A DNA stretch of 64,000 nt, taken from contig CM067508.1 of assembly GCA_034509495.1 (NCBI GenBank), positions 23,611,033 through 23,675,032 on the forward strand, read 5' to 3'. Position 1 is the first letter of the stretch. Every line of letters starts with the position of its first letter. Under the pieces are notes generated by a model. The model saw nothing but the letters and a program-made list of their open reading frames with translations. It was not told where the DNA came from and made no database searches. Of this stretch, positions 12,832-25,067 are shown piece after piece. A program made the position numbers and the translations under genes. The DNA comes from Acestrorhynchus altus (Eukaryota > Chordata > Actinopteri > Characiformes > Acestrorhynchidae).

Positions 12832-13135
12832 GTGGTGCAGTGGATAGCACTGTTGCCTCACAGCAAGAAGGACCTGGGTTTGATTCCTGGGTGGGGTGAC
12901 CTGGGAAGTTTCTGTGTGTTTGCGTGGGTTTCCTCCGGGTACTCCGGTTTCCCCACAGTCCAAAGACATGCGTGATAGGTGAATTGGTGACTGTAAAGTG
13001 GCCCTTAGTGTGTGTGCATGTGTGTGCCCTACGATGGATTAGCCCTGTCTAGGGTTGTTTCCCGTCCTCAGAGTTACCGGCTCACCCGTGACCCTATTCA
13101 GGAATAAGCGGTTCAGAAAATGGATGGATGGATGG
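12832..13135 (+). mobile_element. tRNA-derived SINE with target-site duplication
   Basis: A-box TGGTGCAGTGG (12833-12843), B-box GGTTTGATTCC (12877-12887), body with CCACAGTCCAAAGACATGCG, tail ATGG repeats. A perfect 10-bp duplication AAGATGCATG flanks it at 12822-12831 and 13136-13145. The 15940 copy of the host repeat shows the empty site. Confidence 0.93.
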
Positions 13136-13254
13136 AAGATGCATGGGATGGATTGTTGCAAAACACCATTAGGAACCTCTTCAACTCTATTCTGAGACAT
13201 GTGGCTTGTGTTATACCCAACATCATACTGAAAGATGACAAATAAATAAATATT

Positions 13255-14430
13255 GCTCATAACATTCTACATTTTTCATAATTTATTGTTCACGATAACC
13301 TTCATCTTCCTTCCGAAAAGCCTTGCAATCCAACACTTCCTTCTGGAGGCCACACCAGATATTTAACCTAACAGTGTTTCATTGTACCGTAGAACCCTGT
13401 ACTACTATAACTTCAATAAAATTCAATTGAATCTAATATTCAAACTAATATTAAAACAAATGTTAAAGTATTAAAAACATAGCTTTTATTCTCAGATTTG
13501 GCACGAGAGTAAAACATTCAGTGCTTTGAAATGCTCATCTGTTTGAAGGAAGGACTGCTTGAAGAATGAATCAACTGGTGGTATCCGATGATGAGAAAAT
13601 CAAATGGGTTCTTCCACAGCCCACAGATACTTGCAGTCACGTCCATGCAATACATTGTGATGCATCCAGACAAAAGCCAAACACATTCTACACAAAAAAA
13701 CAACATCCGGTGACATCCATGAGCAAACAGACTGTGCATGTGTTGTAGAGGACATGGAGAGGATGGTGCAGCTGGAGAGTGTGAGAGAGAGAGGACACTA
13801 GTCTCTAGTTCCCATAGTGTTCAGGTTGCATTAGGCTTGGTGCAGTATGATGGCCGGGCCTCAGAGCTGACCCTGGCGCTGTCAGACCTCGTTAGCGTCT
13901 CACTTGCGGCCCGGGCGGGAATTCTGCCGCTCCGCACCCTGGCCTTACTGGCTGCAGTAGTATCTGAGGTCAGTGCGCCCGCAAGCCCTTTCCCCTGCCA
14001 GGCAGGAAGGTTAGTGTGGCAGCGTGCACTGCTGTACGACTCTTACCATAATTACTGTTGAAGAAGTGTTGGCTGTTGAGACGAGAGAGGAGGGTCAGTG
14101 TTGTGGGGGGAGAGGAGAAGTAGGAGGTCAGTGACATTGGTGTTTGGGTATTAACTGTTAGTGAATGAAGCAGGCCTGATTGAGAGCTTGGGGTCATCTG
14201 TGTGGAGTCAGGGAATCACTGCGGATTGTGTAATGAGAGGATCATGGAGTCAAACCTATGGCAAAAACTCAACTCAGTTTATGAATGTTTCCTTTGCACT
14301 TCTAGACACATAACAAGCAGCTTTAATTCCCCTCCTGCTGCATCATGTCATGGAAAAAAGAAAGATTTCAGGTTGACCCTTTAAGCACAAATAATACAGT
14401 AAATGTCTACAGTATTCATTCGTTCATCCA
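13255..14430. other. Intergenic with a GC-rich patch at 13830-14020
   Basis: The patch stays open in both directions for 50-100 codons, but no domain is recognised and no good splice sites frame it. Confidence 0.35.
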
Positions 14431-14436
14431 TCTTTT

Positions 14437-15262
14437 TATACAGCTCTTTCTGGTCAGCGTCACAGTGGGTCCAATGCTAATCTGTAATTAGTAGGCAAAA
14501 GACAGGACGTCCCCCTAGACAGGGTGCCAGTCCATTTAGCCTGGCCCCAAGAGGAATACATACATATGTGACTAAGAAACATTTCAGAAGCCGTACAGTG
14601 TGTACTAAATATAGTGCCGCCCTTGTATATGTGCATGTTTTACAGACATGCAGATATCAGATTATTTCAGCAGAGAATGTGTAACCACCAGAACGCAACC
14701 AGTGTAATTTCATTAAATGTGCTGATACCTATGCCTAGGCTTAATCTAAACATTACACTAACCCTAACTTTAACCATAACCTAAACTTACCCTAACCCTA
14801 ACCCTTACATCTAACCCTAACTTTAACCATAACCTAAACTTACCCTAACCCTAACCCCTAACCCTAACTTTAACCATAACCTAAACTTACCCTTACCTTA
14901 ACCCTTACATCTAACCCTAACTTTAACCATAACCTAAACTTACCCTAACCCTAACCCCTAACCCTAACCCTAACTGTAAATGTAATAATTACATTTTTCT
15001 TTAGTCATATACATGCACTTTAGTTTTATATGAATCAATTTTTGTGGTATTATGTTGAATCTATTGCAAGGTACCACACACAACCTATTCGCTTACACAA
15101 TCAAAACAAGGGATAAAATAGTAACTTGACTTACCACATGTGGGAAGAAACCTGAGCACCTGGAGACACATGGAGACACCGAGAACACAGCAAACTCCTC
15201 ACAGATACTTCAGTGAAGATCAAACATACAACTCTAAGCCCCTTGTGCTGCACCACTCTGTG
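14437..15262 (-). mobile_element. SINE/LINE-tail repeat split by an insertion
   Basis: The first half (TTTCTGGTCAGCGTCACAGTGGGTCC to GGTGCCAGTCCATTTAGCC) and second half (GGAAGAAACCTGAGCACCTGGAGACA to ACTCCTCACAGATA) are the two parts of one common fish repeat, about 560 bp apart. The gap includes the telomere-like array at 14757-14980. Confidence 0.65.
14757..14980. repeat. Telomere-like (CCCTAA-rich) array with 100-bp period
   Basis: The block CCCTAACTTTAACCATAACC starts at 14762, 14815, 14862 and 14915, i.e. alternating 53- and 47-bp units forming a 100-bp dimer repeated twice. CCCTAA hexamers make up part of each unit. Confidence 0.9.
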
Positions 15263-15499
15263 TAATGTAATACGCCATACCTAATGTTCATAGTACTATT
15301 TTTACAAAATATATTGCTCCAAAGTTCCTTTACAGGGTTCAGCCTGCCACTGAGCAAGCACGTGAGGAAAAGCCAGGACCCAAAACAAGAATCCAATCTC
15401 ATTTGGGTTGCATCAGATAGGGGAATTAAGCCAAACGGATCAAACAGGAAAAATCAATGAGATAAGTCAATGGCTTAAGTTTAAAATCCAATCAGAAAA

Positions 15500-16120
15500 A
15501 GATCTGTTGGATTACCAATAGTTTTCAACATCTACAAGAAGCTGGGATGTAAGCATTGATGGTCTTTTAGCTGTACCTGGCTGACTATAAAAGGCCATCC
15601 CATTGCAAGATGTTCTTACCCAATGTATTATGTGCCTTACTGGTTGTGCAGATATAACAAAAGCATGCTGTTGGTGGCAGTAGATAGAAGAAACCATGCA
15701 CCAGATACATGAAAAATCTGGAAGGCCTCCAAGAACCATATAGATGGAGAACCGATGGATTGTCCAATATGCTCACAACAGCCATGGTGGTGGCTGCTTG
15801 ACACATGCTAAATGTATGCAGACCATGAAGAGGACTGCCCTTTCCAAGTTGATGTTGCCAAAGACAATGCAACAGTGTCATGTCAGGCTGTGAAGAAATT
15901 ACAACACAACAGACGCTACTGGATATCAAGTAAGAATATTTAAGATGTATGGGATTAATTGTCACAGGGCACCATTAGGACTCTATTCAACTCTATTCTG
16001 ATACATCTAGCATGTTGTGTTATACCCAACACCATACTGCGAGTTTTCTTCTGTATGTTTAGCTCAATAAATATTGTCCATATTAGTCGAAATGTATTAT
16101 AAAGTTTTCAACATCTAGAA
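15500..16120 (+). pseudogene. Second Tc1/mariner-like relic of the 12270 family
   Basis: TACATGAAAAATCTGGAAGG and TGGATTGTCCAATATGCTCA match 12300-12370. Downstream AAGTAAGAATATTTAAGATG and CTCAATAAATATTGTCCATA form the 3' part. GTTTTCAACATCTA recurs at both ends (15522 and 16105). No intact frame. Confidence 0.65.
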
Positions 16121-16248
16121 GAATCTGGATATGTAGTAGAGCATAGCAGGTTCAACCTGTGTTCAACCTGTGTAAGGTCGGAATAGAATTTCCCAAAACT
16201 GACAAGAAGCTAATTTAGAGATGCCACTCTGACAAATTACAGCATATG

Positions 16249-16625
16249 GACATTGTTTCTGACCAAATCATTGGTATTAAAAAGATTCAGTCCTATTCTT
16301 GTTGGAGTAACTTTCCTTACTGTCCAGACAAGGCTTTCTAGTATATTTCTGAGCATTTCTGTGAGGATTTGAGTGCATTCAGTGACAAGGTCATAAGTAA
16401 GGTCAGGATTTTGGATGATCACCACCCCACCATCATTCCACAAAGCACAGTTCCACTGCTCCATGCTGAATGCTGGAGGGCTTTATACCCCTTTAGCCTA
16501 TGCCTGGTATGAGGCATGGTTACAATAGGTTCATGTTAATGTCCTATCCAGAGCACACACTTTGAAAACAATTTTGGAAGAAATAATGAATGAGCAGGTG
16601 TCCCAATATTTTTGTCCACAATGTA
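16249..16625 (+). mobile_element. MITE family A copy
   Basis: TGTTGGAGTAACTTTCCTTA, GGATGATCACCACCCCACCA and TTCCACTGCTCCATGC, ending in GGTGTCCCAATATTTTTGTC. Confidence 0.85.
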
Positions 16626-17166
16626 TAACCTCCACTGTTTAATATTTGCATTGCATCCATAGCCAAGATATTTTATATATATTCCATTCTGTTGTCAAAG
16701 ACACCTTTAATGTTTCGACAGCTTGAGCACAAGGATGCTGCCTTTGTAATTATACAGTCTTGCTGTACATCTGTGTTCCACAGCTTTTCCACAATCAGCA
16801 GTTTCCCTCACTAAAGCTGTCTGACAGCATTATTAGCGTTACTAGATAAGAAGGAAAGCAACTGTGGTATGAAAAATATCACCTTTGTGCATGACAAAAT
16901 ATTCATTTATCATTTCATATCCCGATTTTGCCAGCACCATCACTGTTATTTCCCCTCTGCAGGTTATCTCTGTTGATAACCTGGCTCAGACAAATGAACA
17001 CTGCAAGTGTTTTACATTCATCACTGTAGACTTTCTCACTGCCCCAGTCACTGGAAAACATGCCTCCAACTGGTCTTTAAAAGGACACATGACTCAAGTT
17101 ATTTTCCTGAAGCATTAAATTCTATGGTCCATCGCTAACTCCCACATGTTGATGACTGGTTTCATA

Positions 17167-17188
17167 TCTCTCTCTCTCTCTCTCTCTC
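17167..17188. repeat. (CT)11 microsatellite
   Basis: Short CT tract. Confidence 0.9.
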
Positions 17189-17514
17189 GGTGGCAATGGA
17201 GTGATGAGTTGGTCATTCTCATTCACACATCATTAAGCTCTGATTTGCTGTAAGATGACCTCAGGACACCTGCCACCTGGCCCTCTTGTCTCCATGACGA
17301 CCAGACACTGACTGACAGTCATCCCTGCCTGGCCTCCCCTGCCACCAGTGAAGTAAAGCACGCTGGTGGTCTTGGGTTGGAACGCTCGTGCTTGACGTGA
17401 ATTGATTAGCCGAAGGTCGATGGCAACATGAATAGTTTCAACCATGTGGACAATTGAATTGAATTTCATTATCGTCTCAGCCACAGAGTGAAGATTTTGT
17501 TTATCTACTAAACC

Positions 17515-17921
17515 CACCATATGGACAAAAGTATTCAGACACTGGCTCATTCCTTGTTTATTCTGAGGGTTTTATCCGGATTTTGCTGGAGTAGCTGTCT
17601 CTACTCTGCATGGAAGGCTTTCTAATAGATTATGGAGCATTGCTGTGTGGATTTGATTGCATTCAGTGACAACAGCATTAGTGAGGTCAGGATGATGGAT
17701 GATCACCACTCCACCTCATCCTCAACTCCCCAACTTATCCCAAATGTACTGGATGAAAAACCAGCATTCCACATAACACAGTTCCATGCCTCAACGGCTG
17801 AGTGCTAGGGGTTCATGTTTATCTACAGGGACTAGACAAGCTGTGTGAGCATTTGTACATCTGTGTCAGCTTAAAGTAGCAATTATTAGAAGTGGTGTCC
17901 AATATTTGGACATATGGTGTA
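17515..17921 (+). mobile_element. MITE family A, full-length reference copy
   Basis: Terminal inverted repeats CACCATATGGACAAAAGTAT and (inverse) CACCATATGTCCAAATATT. About 400 bp, no coding capacity. Internal landmarks: CTGGAGTAGCTGTCTCTACT, GGATTTGATTGCATTCAGTG, GGATGATCACCACTCCACCT, CAGGGACTAGACAAGCTGTG. A class II non-autonomous element; superfamily not determined. Confidence 0.88.
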
Positions 17922-17924
17922 TTT

Positions 17925-18080
17925 CTGGTGTGAGTGTGTGAATGCTTGTGCTTGGTACCCTACGGTGGATTGGCACCCTGTCCAGAGGATATTTCTACCA
18001 TCCATTAATTCTGGGAAGGCTCTGGATCCACTGTGTCTCTGGCCTGCAGAAAGAATTCTATAAGGTAATGGATGGATGCA
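17925..18080 (+). mobile_element. SINE 3' fragment
   Basis: CCCTACGGTGGATTGGCACC, CTGTCCAGAG and a terminal TAATGGATGGATGCA tail match the 3' half of the SINE family at 12832. Lies directly after the MITE at 17515. Confidence 0.65.
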
Positions 18081-18089
18081 TGGTAAAAT

Positions 18090-19362
18090 TATGGCAAAAC
18101 CACAGCAAATGCCAGAAACAAGAAAGGAAAGGAATGTCAGTAATATCAGAAAATGGAAGCTAATGGAATCCAGACATTCGGTCAAATATTTGCAGTGTCA
18201 CATTTCGACTTGTCAGAACTCCTAATGATCTACTCTGTGTCAATATAAATGGCCGGACTACAGCTGCGTCCTCAGAATGTTCCAAGAATTAGCTGATCAA
18301 TAGACCTGGTTCCAAATGGACACAATGCTGAAGGCTACAATTCATGATGACTGCAATAAAGAACATACCTAAGAGCTAAATGCATTAAACACTAGAGATA
18401 GCACTTCAGTATTGATGGGTATTGAACCAGATATTGGTAGCAAAAAAAAAAAAATCCAATCTAATACTGTAACAAAAGAAGGCCACTCTCATGTGTGATG
18501 TCACTATGTTGTAAAAAGATAAAAATTAGACAAACCCTGGTGTAATTGCTCTGTTGCTGTGGTTTGATAGAACAAGTGAATAAGCTGTCAAGTGAAAAAT
18601 TTATTTCATGCTATGTTAGGCATCACCCTTAAATGTAATATATTTTGAAGCTGACCACATGGACAAAGAAAAAAGAGAAAGGTGTAATGGAAAGATTAGA
18701 CAAAGGTGTTTGGAAGAGTGAAGCTGAGAAATTCAACCCCAAGAACACTATTATGTAATATTTATTTTTACCCAAATTGTTTTCAGATTTCTTTTTTTTC
18801 CTATGCATCATCTAGCGTTGGGGAAATCATAGTTAAACATGGTAGTGGTAGCAGCATATATTTTAAAGCATACATACCAGATCAATATCAGCATCAGCCA
18901 ATATGAAAGATCTGATTATAGACATCATTATCTAAAATGTATTTAATAAAGCATTATTAAATAAATACCTGAATGAGTAAAAACTGGAATCAAATTCCAC
19001 AATTCCCCAAAAATGCTGTTATAACTAAGAGAAGGGCATCATCCTTTTGCTTTTAATTGAGAAAAAAAACACAACCTGTTAAACAAGGGCTTATGTTTAA
19101 AGAATGAGTAATAAAGACCATGATAAACATGTGGCTGCTGGATGTCAGTCAGTCAACATCTCTGTACCCCAACAAACAAATAAATAAATAAATAAATACC
19201 TTAAAATTACACAAAGAAATGAGTGTCTTTGTATCCACCTGAAGTTTCATGGTTCCATTTTAACCAGGACTACACTAAAAACAGACCCTATCTGTCAAAA
19301 ACTGCTTAACAACATTTTTACCCGATTTCTGTGCATCTAATGCATGTTAGAGAAATATGGCA
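18090..19362. other. No recognisable feature
   Basis: AT-rich; an (AAAT)n run near 19175-19198 is the only simple repeat. Confidence 0.4.
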
Positions 19363-19552
19363 ATTAAAGCAGCATTATGCTAGTATTGGTATTTCTTGCT
19401 CATGGGCTCCCCCTACAGCCAGGAAGTGTAATTCATATTTCAAATTGTTGCTAAGGGACACACTTGACACATGCATTACAATTCACTGGAGCAAAAACAT
19501 GATTTGGAAACGATTATTTTACGGTAAAAATGTTACATAATATTGCTTTAAT
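19363..19552. mobile_element. Small TIR element (MITE-like)
   Basis: ATTAAAGCAGCATTATG at the left and ACATAATATTGCTTTAAT at the right are inverted copies (about 14 of 17 match). 190 bp, no coding capacity. Confidence 0.6.
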
Positions 19553-20264
19553 TTGTTCTTTTTTAACTAGTAGAATTAGTATGTTAGTAATAATCCTGAT
19601 AGATTTAGCATGACAGCAAGGCATGTTTGGTTTGTATACCAATGCAGAATAACTCCAGTCCTATGAGTACTGATTTTCACCACTCTGGTGTACAGCATTT
19701 TTATCTAATCAGAAACAGAAAATGTCATACAAGAAAGAAGCCCCTGCTCAAAAAAAGGTCAACTTCAAGCTTTGCAGCTGAACACATGAGCCTTCTGGAG
19801 GAAAGTTTTATGGCCAGATGAGAAAAAGATGTGGGCAGGGGTAAAGGTGAGGTATCCTGCAGTTAATGCTGAGAAAAATATGGTCGGTGTGGATTTGGCA
19901 GCTTCCAAGACAGCCTAAACCTTGTGATATTTACTGTACCTACAGTATAGAGAGGAGCCCCTTTAAATCCAGTCCTAATTGCACAATTTGCATTTTCTCC
20001 ACACCAACGCAGTCCGATCCTATCGTTAACTAATTATGAATCCTGTTGTGAGCTGAATCAGGTGTGTAACAGCAGGAAAAAAAAAAACCTGAATATTTTC
20101 TCATATCAGCACTCATGCTGACATCAGGCTTTTGTTATCCAATCAGAAACAGATAATGAATATCCTGAACTGCATCCACAATGCCTTGTGAAAACAGCAG
20201 GTGCATTGCAAGAGGCACAGTTCAACACTAGAAACACACATCAGCTGCACTACAAGTCAAAAAA

Positions 20265-20460
20265 GCCCCTTCTAATAAATGCATTCATCTACTTTAAGCT
20301 GCACCAATTGCTGACACACAGCTGGTCTAGTCCCTTTACAGAAATACTGCCAAATGAAAGGGACTCTCTGCAGCAGATCATCTTAAACCTACAACCCCTA
20401 ATATCAAGCTTGGGCTACAGTGGTATAGCAAAGCCCAACACTGAGCTGTGGAGCATAAGA
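20265..20460 (-). mobile_element. MITE family A fragment
   Basis: CTAATAAATGCATTCATCTA, CTGGTCTAGTCCCTTTACAG and ACTGAGCTGTGGAG are the reversed 3' half of the family. Confidence 0.7.
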
Positions 20461-20575
20461 ACTGTGTGCTGTGGAATGACTGTTAGAATAGAGTATGAAC
20501 TCTGAGGAGCTGAAGACTCTGGTAAGAGAGCAGGGCTTAGAGAGATGTCCGTTCAACAGCTCTCTAATGGTCAAG

Positions 20576-20576
<1 letters not shown>

Positions 20577-20656
<80 letters not shown>
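20577..20656. repeat. (TG)40 microsatellite
   Basis: Uninterrupted TG tract; the apparent Cys-Val and Thr-His frames across it are artefacts. Confidence 0.97.
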
Positions 20657-20657
<1 letters not shown>

Positions 20658-21057
20658 CTGTAAACACAAAGAGACAAATAAAAGATAGCAGTCTATAACA
20701 GATAAACAGTGTTCATGTCTCAAATCACTCACATCTACTGACGTTGAGACTACACACATCAGCTACACTGCTGCTGAAGCCGTACATGTGCCACTGAGCT
20801 AACTGATTGGGTGATTAAACAATTAAACAAAAATATTTCAGTTGTATGAACACGGACATACACAATACACATACACATACTCAGCTTGAAGCTCTGTCTG
20901 CTGCACAGGGAACTACAGAGTAACTGAAGGTACAAACACTAAGCTAAGCAGTACTATGCATTCACTACACTGGCTTTAGTGCCACCGACTGTAACTTTCC
21001 AGGAACTACGCTTTTCTAAACAAACTGAAGGATATTAATCTGATATAAATCCTACAA

Positions 21058-21600
21058 TTGTGCTCCATCCAATACTTTTTGGATGAGTTGGGGTGGTGAT
21101 CATCCAACATCCTGACCTCACTAACACTGCTGCTGCTGACTAAATCAATAAATGAATCAAATCTTCACAGGAATGCTCCGAACTCTAGTAGAAAGCCTTC
21201 CCCAGACAGTCGAGACACACTTTTGCACACATTTGTTGTTCCAGACCTAGCAAGTGCACCCCCGAGTGGTTTAAAATTCAGTTCTGCTGCATCTGTAACT
21301 TCACATCAAGTGATGATGAAATGGAGAGGAAATTTCTATTATGCAGATTATGTGGGTAGGGACCTTCTAAAAGTTAATTATCTCATTGGTTGCCGCAGTA
21401 ACATAGAAAGCAGAGAATCCCCTGACTGGCTGCTTCACTAAAGTCCACCTCCACACACTCGTCTTGAGCCCAGTATGCCTTTTTCAAACATGCTGAGTGG
21501 TTGGGAGACCTGCTGATACCAGGGGAGAATGTAGTCTTTAACTCCTGATGTTGGAAGTCAATCAATTAACAGGTGTCCCAGGACTTTTGTCCATATAGCA
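21058..21600 (-). mobile_element. MITE family A copy with internal foreign segment
   Basis: TGCTCCATCCAATACTTTTT, GGTGGTGATCATCCAACATC, AGTAGAAAGCCTTCCC at one side and GTGTCCCAGGACTTTTGTCC at the other; about 330 bp between (21228-21560) does not belong to the family. Confidence 0.7.
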
Positions 21601-22060
21601 TATTTTCATTACGTTTTATGCATTAAATGCATGTTTAACAGACTTAAAGGGGTGATTTTGACCAAAACAGAAAAAAGGAATAATCTACACCTTTAGTACC
21701 ACAGTAACAATATGAAAAACAGATTTATTACCCATAATATGACTGGAAACATTTAGCCTACTGTTAGCTTGCAATAAAACCCCTCCATCCTCCTCTTCTA
21801 AAGTACTCCTGGAACATTACATAGAACAGGAGCATCCAATTCAGCTTCAATGGCGATGGCAATGATAATGATCATAGAGTTGGCGATTATGATGGAATTA
21901 ACTGTGAGCAATGGTGTCGATGATGTTCATGATGTTTCCTTTTCATTGCTTTTCACACATGGTCACCATTAATGACCATAGCTCTGGTCTTCAAACAAAC
22001 CTAACTGTGAAATCACACCTCTCACTTTTTTGATCGCAACTCCTGCTGTGTACGCTACTT

Positions 22061-22874
22061 ACACTATATGAAAAAAGGGTATTGGGACACCTGCTCATTT
22101 ACTGTTTCCTACAAAATCAAGGGTAATAAAGGTTCTGGGTTGTTGTTTTTTGTTTCTAAAGAAATTCTTTTTTGTTGTCTTCTCAGAAACCTGACTGTAC
22201 GACTAGCTAGCTTGCAGAAAGCATTCCGCAGCTTCTATCCAATCTGTTCTTTACTGCATGCCAACACAAAGAGTAGCAAGATGTTTTCATTTGTCAGTGT
22301 CACACGATGCATGTCTTCAATTCAGTCATGTAAACACAGCATTCATGTTTAATACCTAAGTTATTTTGTTTCTAAAATCCAGCCCACTGGTTATTTTAAT
22401 TGGCTATTCTCTTAACCAACTGCAGTAATGAATTTGCACACATGCTCATTTGGACAGCCTTTTCATTGCAGTGCTCCCAAACCACCCAAGGCCCCAGGTA
22501 TGCAGGTCCACCATCCACGCCCCTATCGGTGAGGATTTGATTGCATTCCACAACAAGAGCATTACTGGACGATCATCACTCTACTTCAATTCCAGAGAAC
22601 ACAGTTCCACTGGTCCACAGCTCAATGTTGGGGTTTATATATCCCTTATATATCCCTCTAGCCCACACCTGACAGTAGGCACAATTTGCTTCATGTATAT
22701 CTGTTCTATTGGCTGTAGTTCTCTAGAGGGACTAGGCAAACTGTGAGTGTACATATGTGTGTGTGTGTGTGTGTGTGTGCATTTGCACATCTGTGTCAGC
22801 AATGGGGGCGACTTAAATTAGCTGAAAACATTCATTAAAAGTGTTGTCCACAAATATTTTGGACGTATAGTGTC
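22061..22874 (+). mobile_element. MITE family A copy with internal foreign segment
   Basis: Left end ACACTATATG...GGTATTGGGACACCTG and right end GTTGTCCACAAATATTTTGG...GTATAGTGT. A segment around 22145-22480 is unrelated, and a (TG)n at 22756-22778 lies near the 3' end. Confidence 0.75.
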
Positions 22875-22879
22875 TTGAT

Positions 22880-23263
22880 GGAGGATGATGGTTGATCCAG
22901 ATGGTTGCCACATGTTGGTGGTCTTTTAGGTTAACTGCTTCTGTTCAATTTAAAGAGCTGTTGCCAGCTCTATCTCCTCCTGTTAGGCCCAGTATCCTGT
23001 ATTTAACACATCTGTCCTCCCTCTGCTTCAATGCTGCTGCTTCTGCAGTGCACTGCCTGCAGTCCCCTTGCTCAACCCACTGATTAAAACGCAGGCAGTG
23101 CCAGCACGGCACACATGCCCCCCCCCCTCCAAAAAAAAAACAAGCTCCACAGCTTCATGACTGAGTGGTGAAGAGAAAGATGAAAGTAGGTTCATCACTT
23201 CCATCCACCACTGATTAGATACGTTTACAGCTCTAGGCAGGTCGGAGAAAGAGAGAGAGAGAG

Positions 23264-23310
<47 letters not shown>

Positions 23311-24499
23311 CTGATTATTCAGACCTTCTCCCTGACTGGAGACTTTCTTGAAGACTTTGTGGTCGCTGCACCAGTAGCACCACCCAGTGGCTCTTGGATG
23401 GCTTTACTGTTCAGTAGTCACCAGATTTCAACATGTTCTCCATGGCACAGCTCATCTAATTAGCTCGGCCACGCTCACCGCATTGTCCGGCCCAAAAGGC
23501 CACTAAAACCCTCAAGCCACTCTGCTTCACAGTGGGGATGTGCTGAACACAGAGGAACAGCCCAGCACTCTAATCCATACCAGTCCCCAAAAGAGACGGG
23601 CCACACTCATGCAAAATCAGCCCCTTCTCTACCTCCCTTCACCATAAAAGCACAGCTTAACACCTCTGCTTTATGAGCAAACACACTGGAGGAACAGGTC
23701 AGCGCTTTTTAAACGTGGTTTTATTCAGCCCCTGGGAGCTGTCTGCTGTAGCTTTCAGGAAATGGTACATTCAGCACCCCAAAATAACCCCCAAAATAGC
23801 CTCTTGCTATATAACACACTAAAACTGTTTCTCCTCGACATGGAGCCTCTGGGATCACAAGCTAATCTTCTTTGGTTCTAAAGAAATTGGCAGGTTACCC
23901 AAGTCTGAACATGTCAGAATCGACTGTTCAGATTTGAAGTCCAGCAAGACTGACGTGCATCATGCAAATGTGTTACAAGTGGATTGGATTATCACTTAAG
24001 CTCTTTCTATCCAAAGATAAACATCAAACAATTAAACTCATTAACTCTTGGCTACACAAGTGCTGACAACACAGGGATATGGAAGAAACAGAGAAGTAAA
24101 ATGGGCATTTTGTCCAGCTGACGACAGACTCCCCAAAGTGTCAGGCCTCTTAAAAGGCCAATGAACAAATTTTGCCAAGCTTCCTCTAACAGCACCTCCC
24201 TCCAGAGTTAACTCAATTCCAGAGCAAAGTAGTTTTTATCCATCAGGGGAGTAAAAGGAAGGAATGAGGGAAGGAAAACATCTATTGCTCCGAACTGTTA
24301 TCCACCACGGAAAGAAATATCTCCATTATCTTGTCGTAGAGAAGCATCCTGGCTTTGAAATTTGCCTTGAAAGAAAAGAAAAAAATCGCCATCACCAATA
24401 GTGAAATGGACAGCAATGTACAATTGAAGGGTTGTTCCAGTGGCACCTGCTCAGAGGTGGGATCTACATTTTTTTGCAGCAAGTGAACAGTCAGTTCTT
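22880..24499. other. Intergenic with (GA)n microsatellite at 23247-23309
   Basis: No gene recognised. Sequence 23330-23700 is non-repetitive and less AT-rich, without a coding signature. Confidence 0.4.
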
Positions 24500-24860
24500 G
24501 GAAGTTGATGAAGTGTGCTAGAAAAGTCTGAGGCACTTTGACAAGAAACTGTGATGGCTAGACTCACTTGCATTACCCAAAGACATTCTTCTTCTGACTC
24601 CAAAATAGCTCTGAAAGCTCCAGTGGTATCTTTACCAAGAATTTAACAAAAGATTTGAGCCATTGAAGGCAGAAAACCAATGTTGTTGGTCGTCCCCACC
24701 AAGACAAAGCGGGACTTGTAACTAAAGATGACCCACTGCCATTGTGAGTGACTCCATGACAGTCTGACATAACACCATTGCAGTCATACATTAGAGTTAT
24801 TTGATTCCTTCTGGGTGCAACATTTTTTTGGATAATTTGAGCTTTCACAACAGTCATATC
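24500..24860 (+). mobile_element. Tc1/mariner-like relic
   Basis: CACTTTGACAAGAAACTGTGATGGCTAGAC resembles the start of the Tc1 transposase DNA-binding domain, also seen at 10270. The following 300 bp, multiply frameshifted, share the 1-190 repeat. Pseudogene. Confidence 0.6.
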
Positions 24861-25067
24861 ACATATGTGCAATATCGTGTAAGTTAATACGTCTTTTTCT
24901 CCTGATTGTTACAAAAGGAAAATTCATTTTACTCATCATACAGGCAAAAAATATCTGAACAATATCATTAAGTTTACCCCAAACCTGGGTACACAGAATA
25001 AAATATTAACAACATGACACATTATGATCATGATTGTCTTCTGGGGGCTTTTTTATTTGTTTGTTTG

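Larger units (their letters stand above)
12270..13250 (+). pseudogene. Tc1/mariner-like transposase relic, host of two nested insertions
   Basis: AATCTGGAAGGCCTCCAAG, GGCTGCTCAACAAGGACTAA and GTCATCTTCAGTGAGGAGCC (the Ser-Asp-Glu-Ser region of the catalytic core) are transposase-like. The frame is broken by stops and by inserts at 12588-12713 and 12832-13135. The 15500-16120 copy shows the uninterrupted order. Confidence 0.75.

Noticed and set aside
17233..17550. 105-codon minus-strand frame
   Set aside because: Partly inside the MITE at 17515 and without a domain.
20404..20759. Frames rich in Thr-His or Cys-Val
   Set aside because: Translations of the (TG)n microsatellite, as are those at 28453, 32812, 37384, 50382 and 62726.
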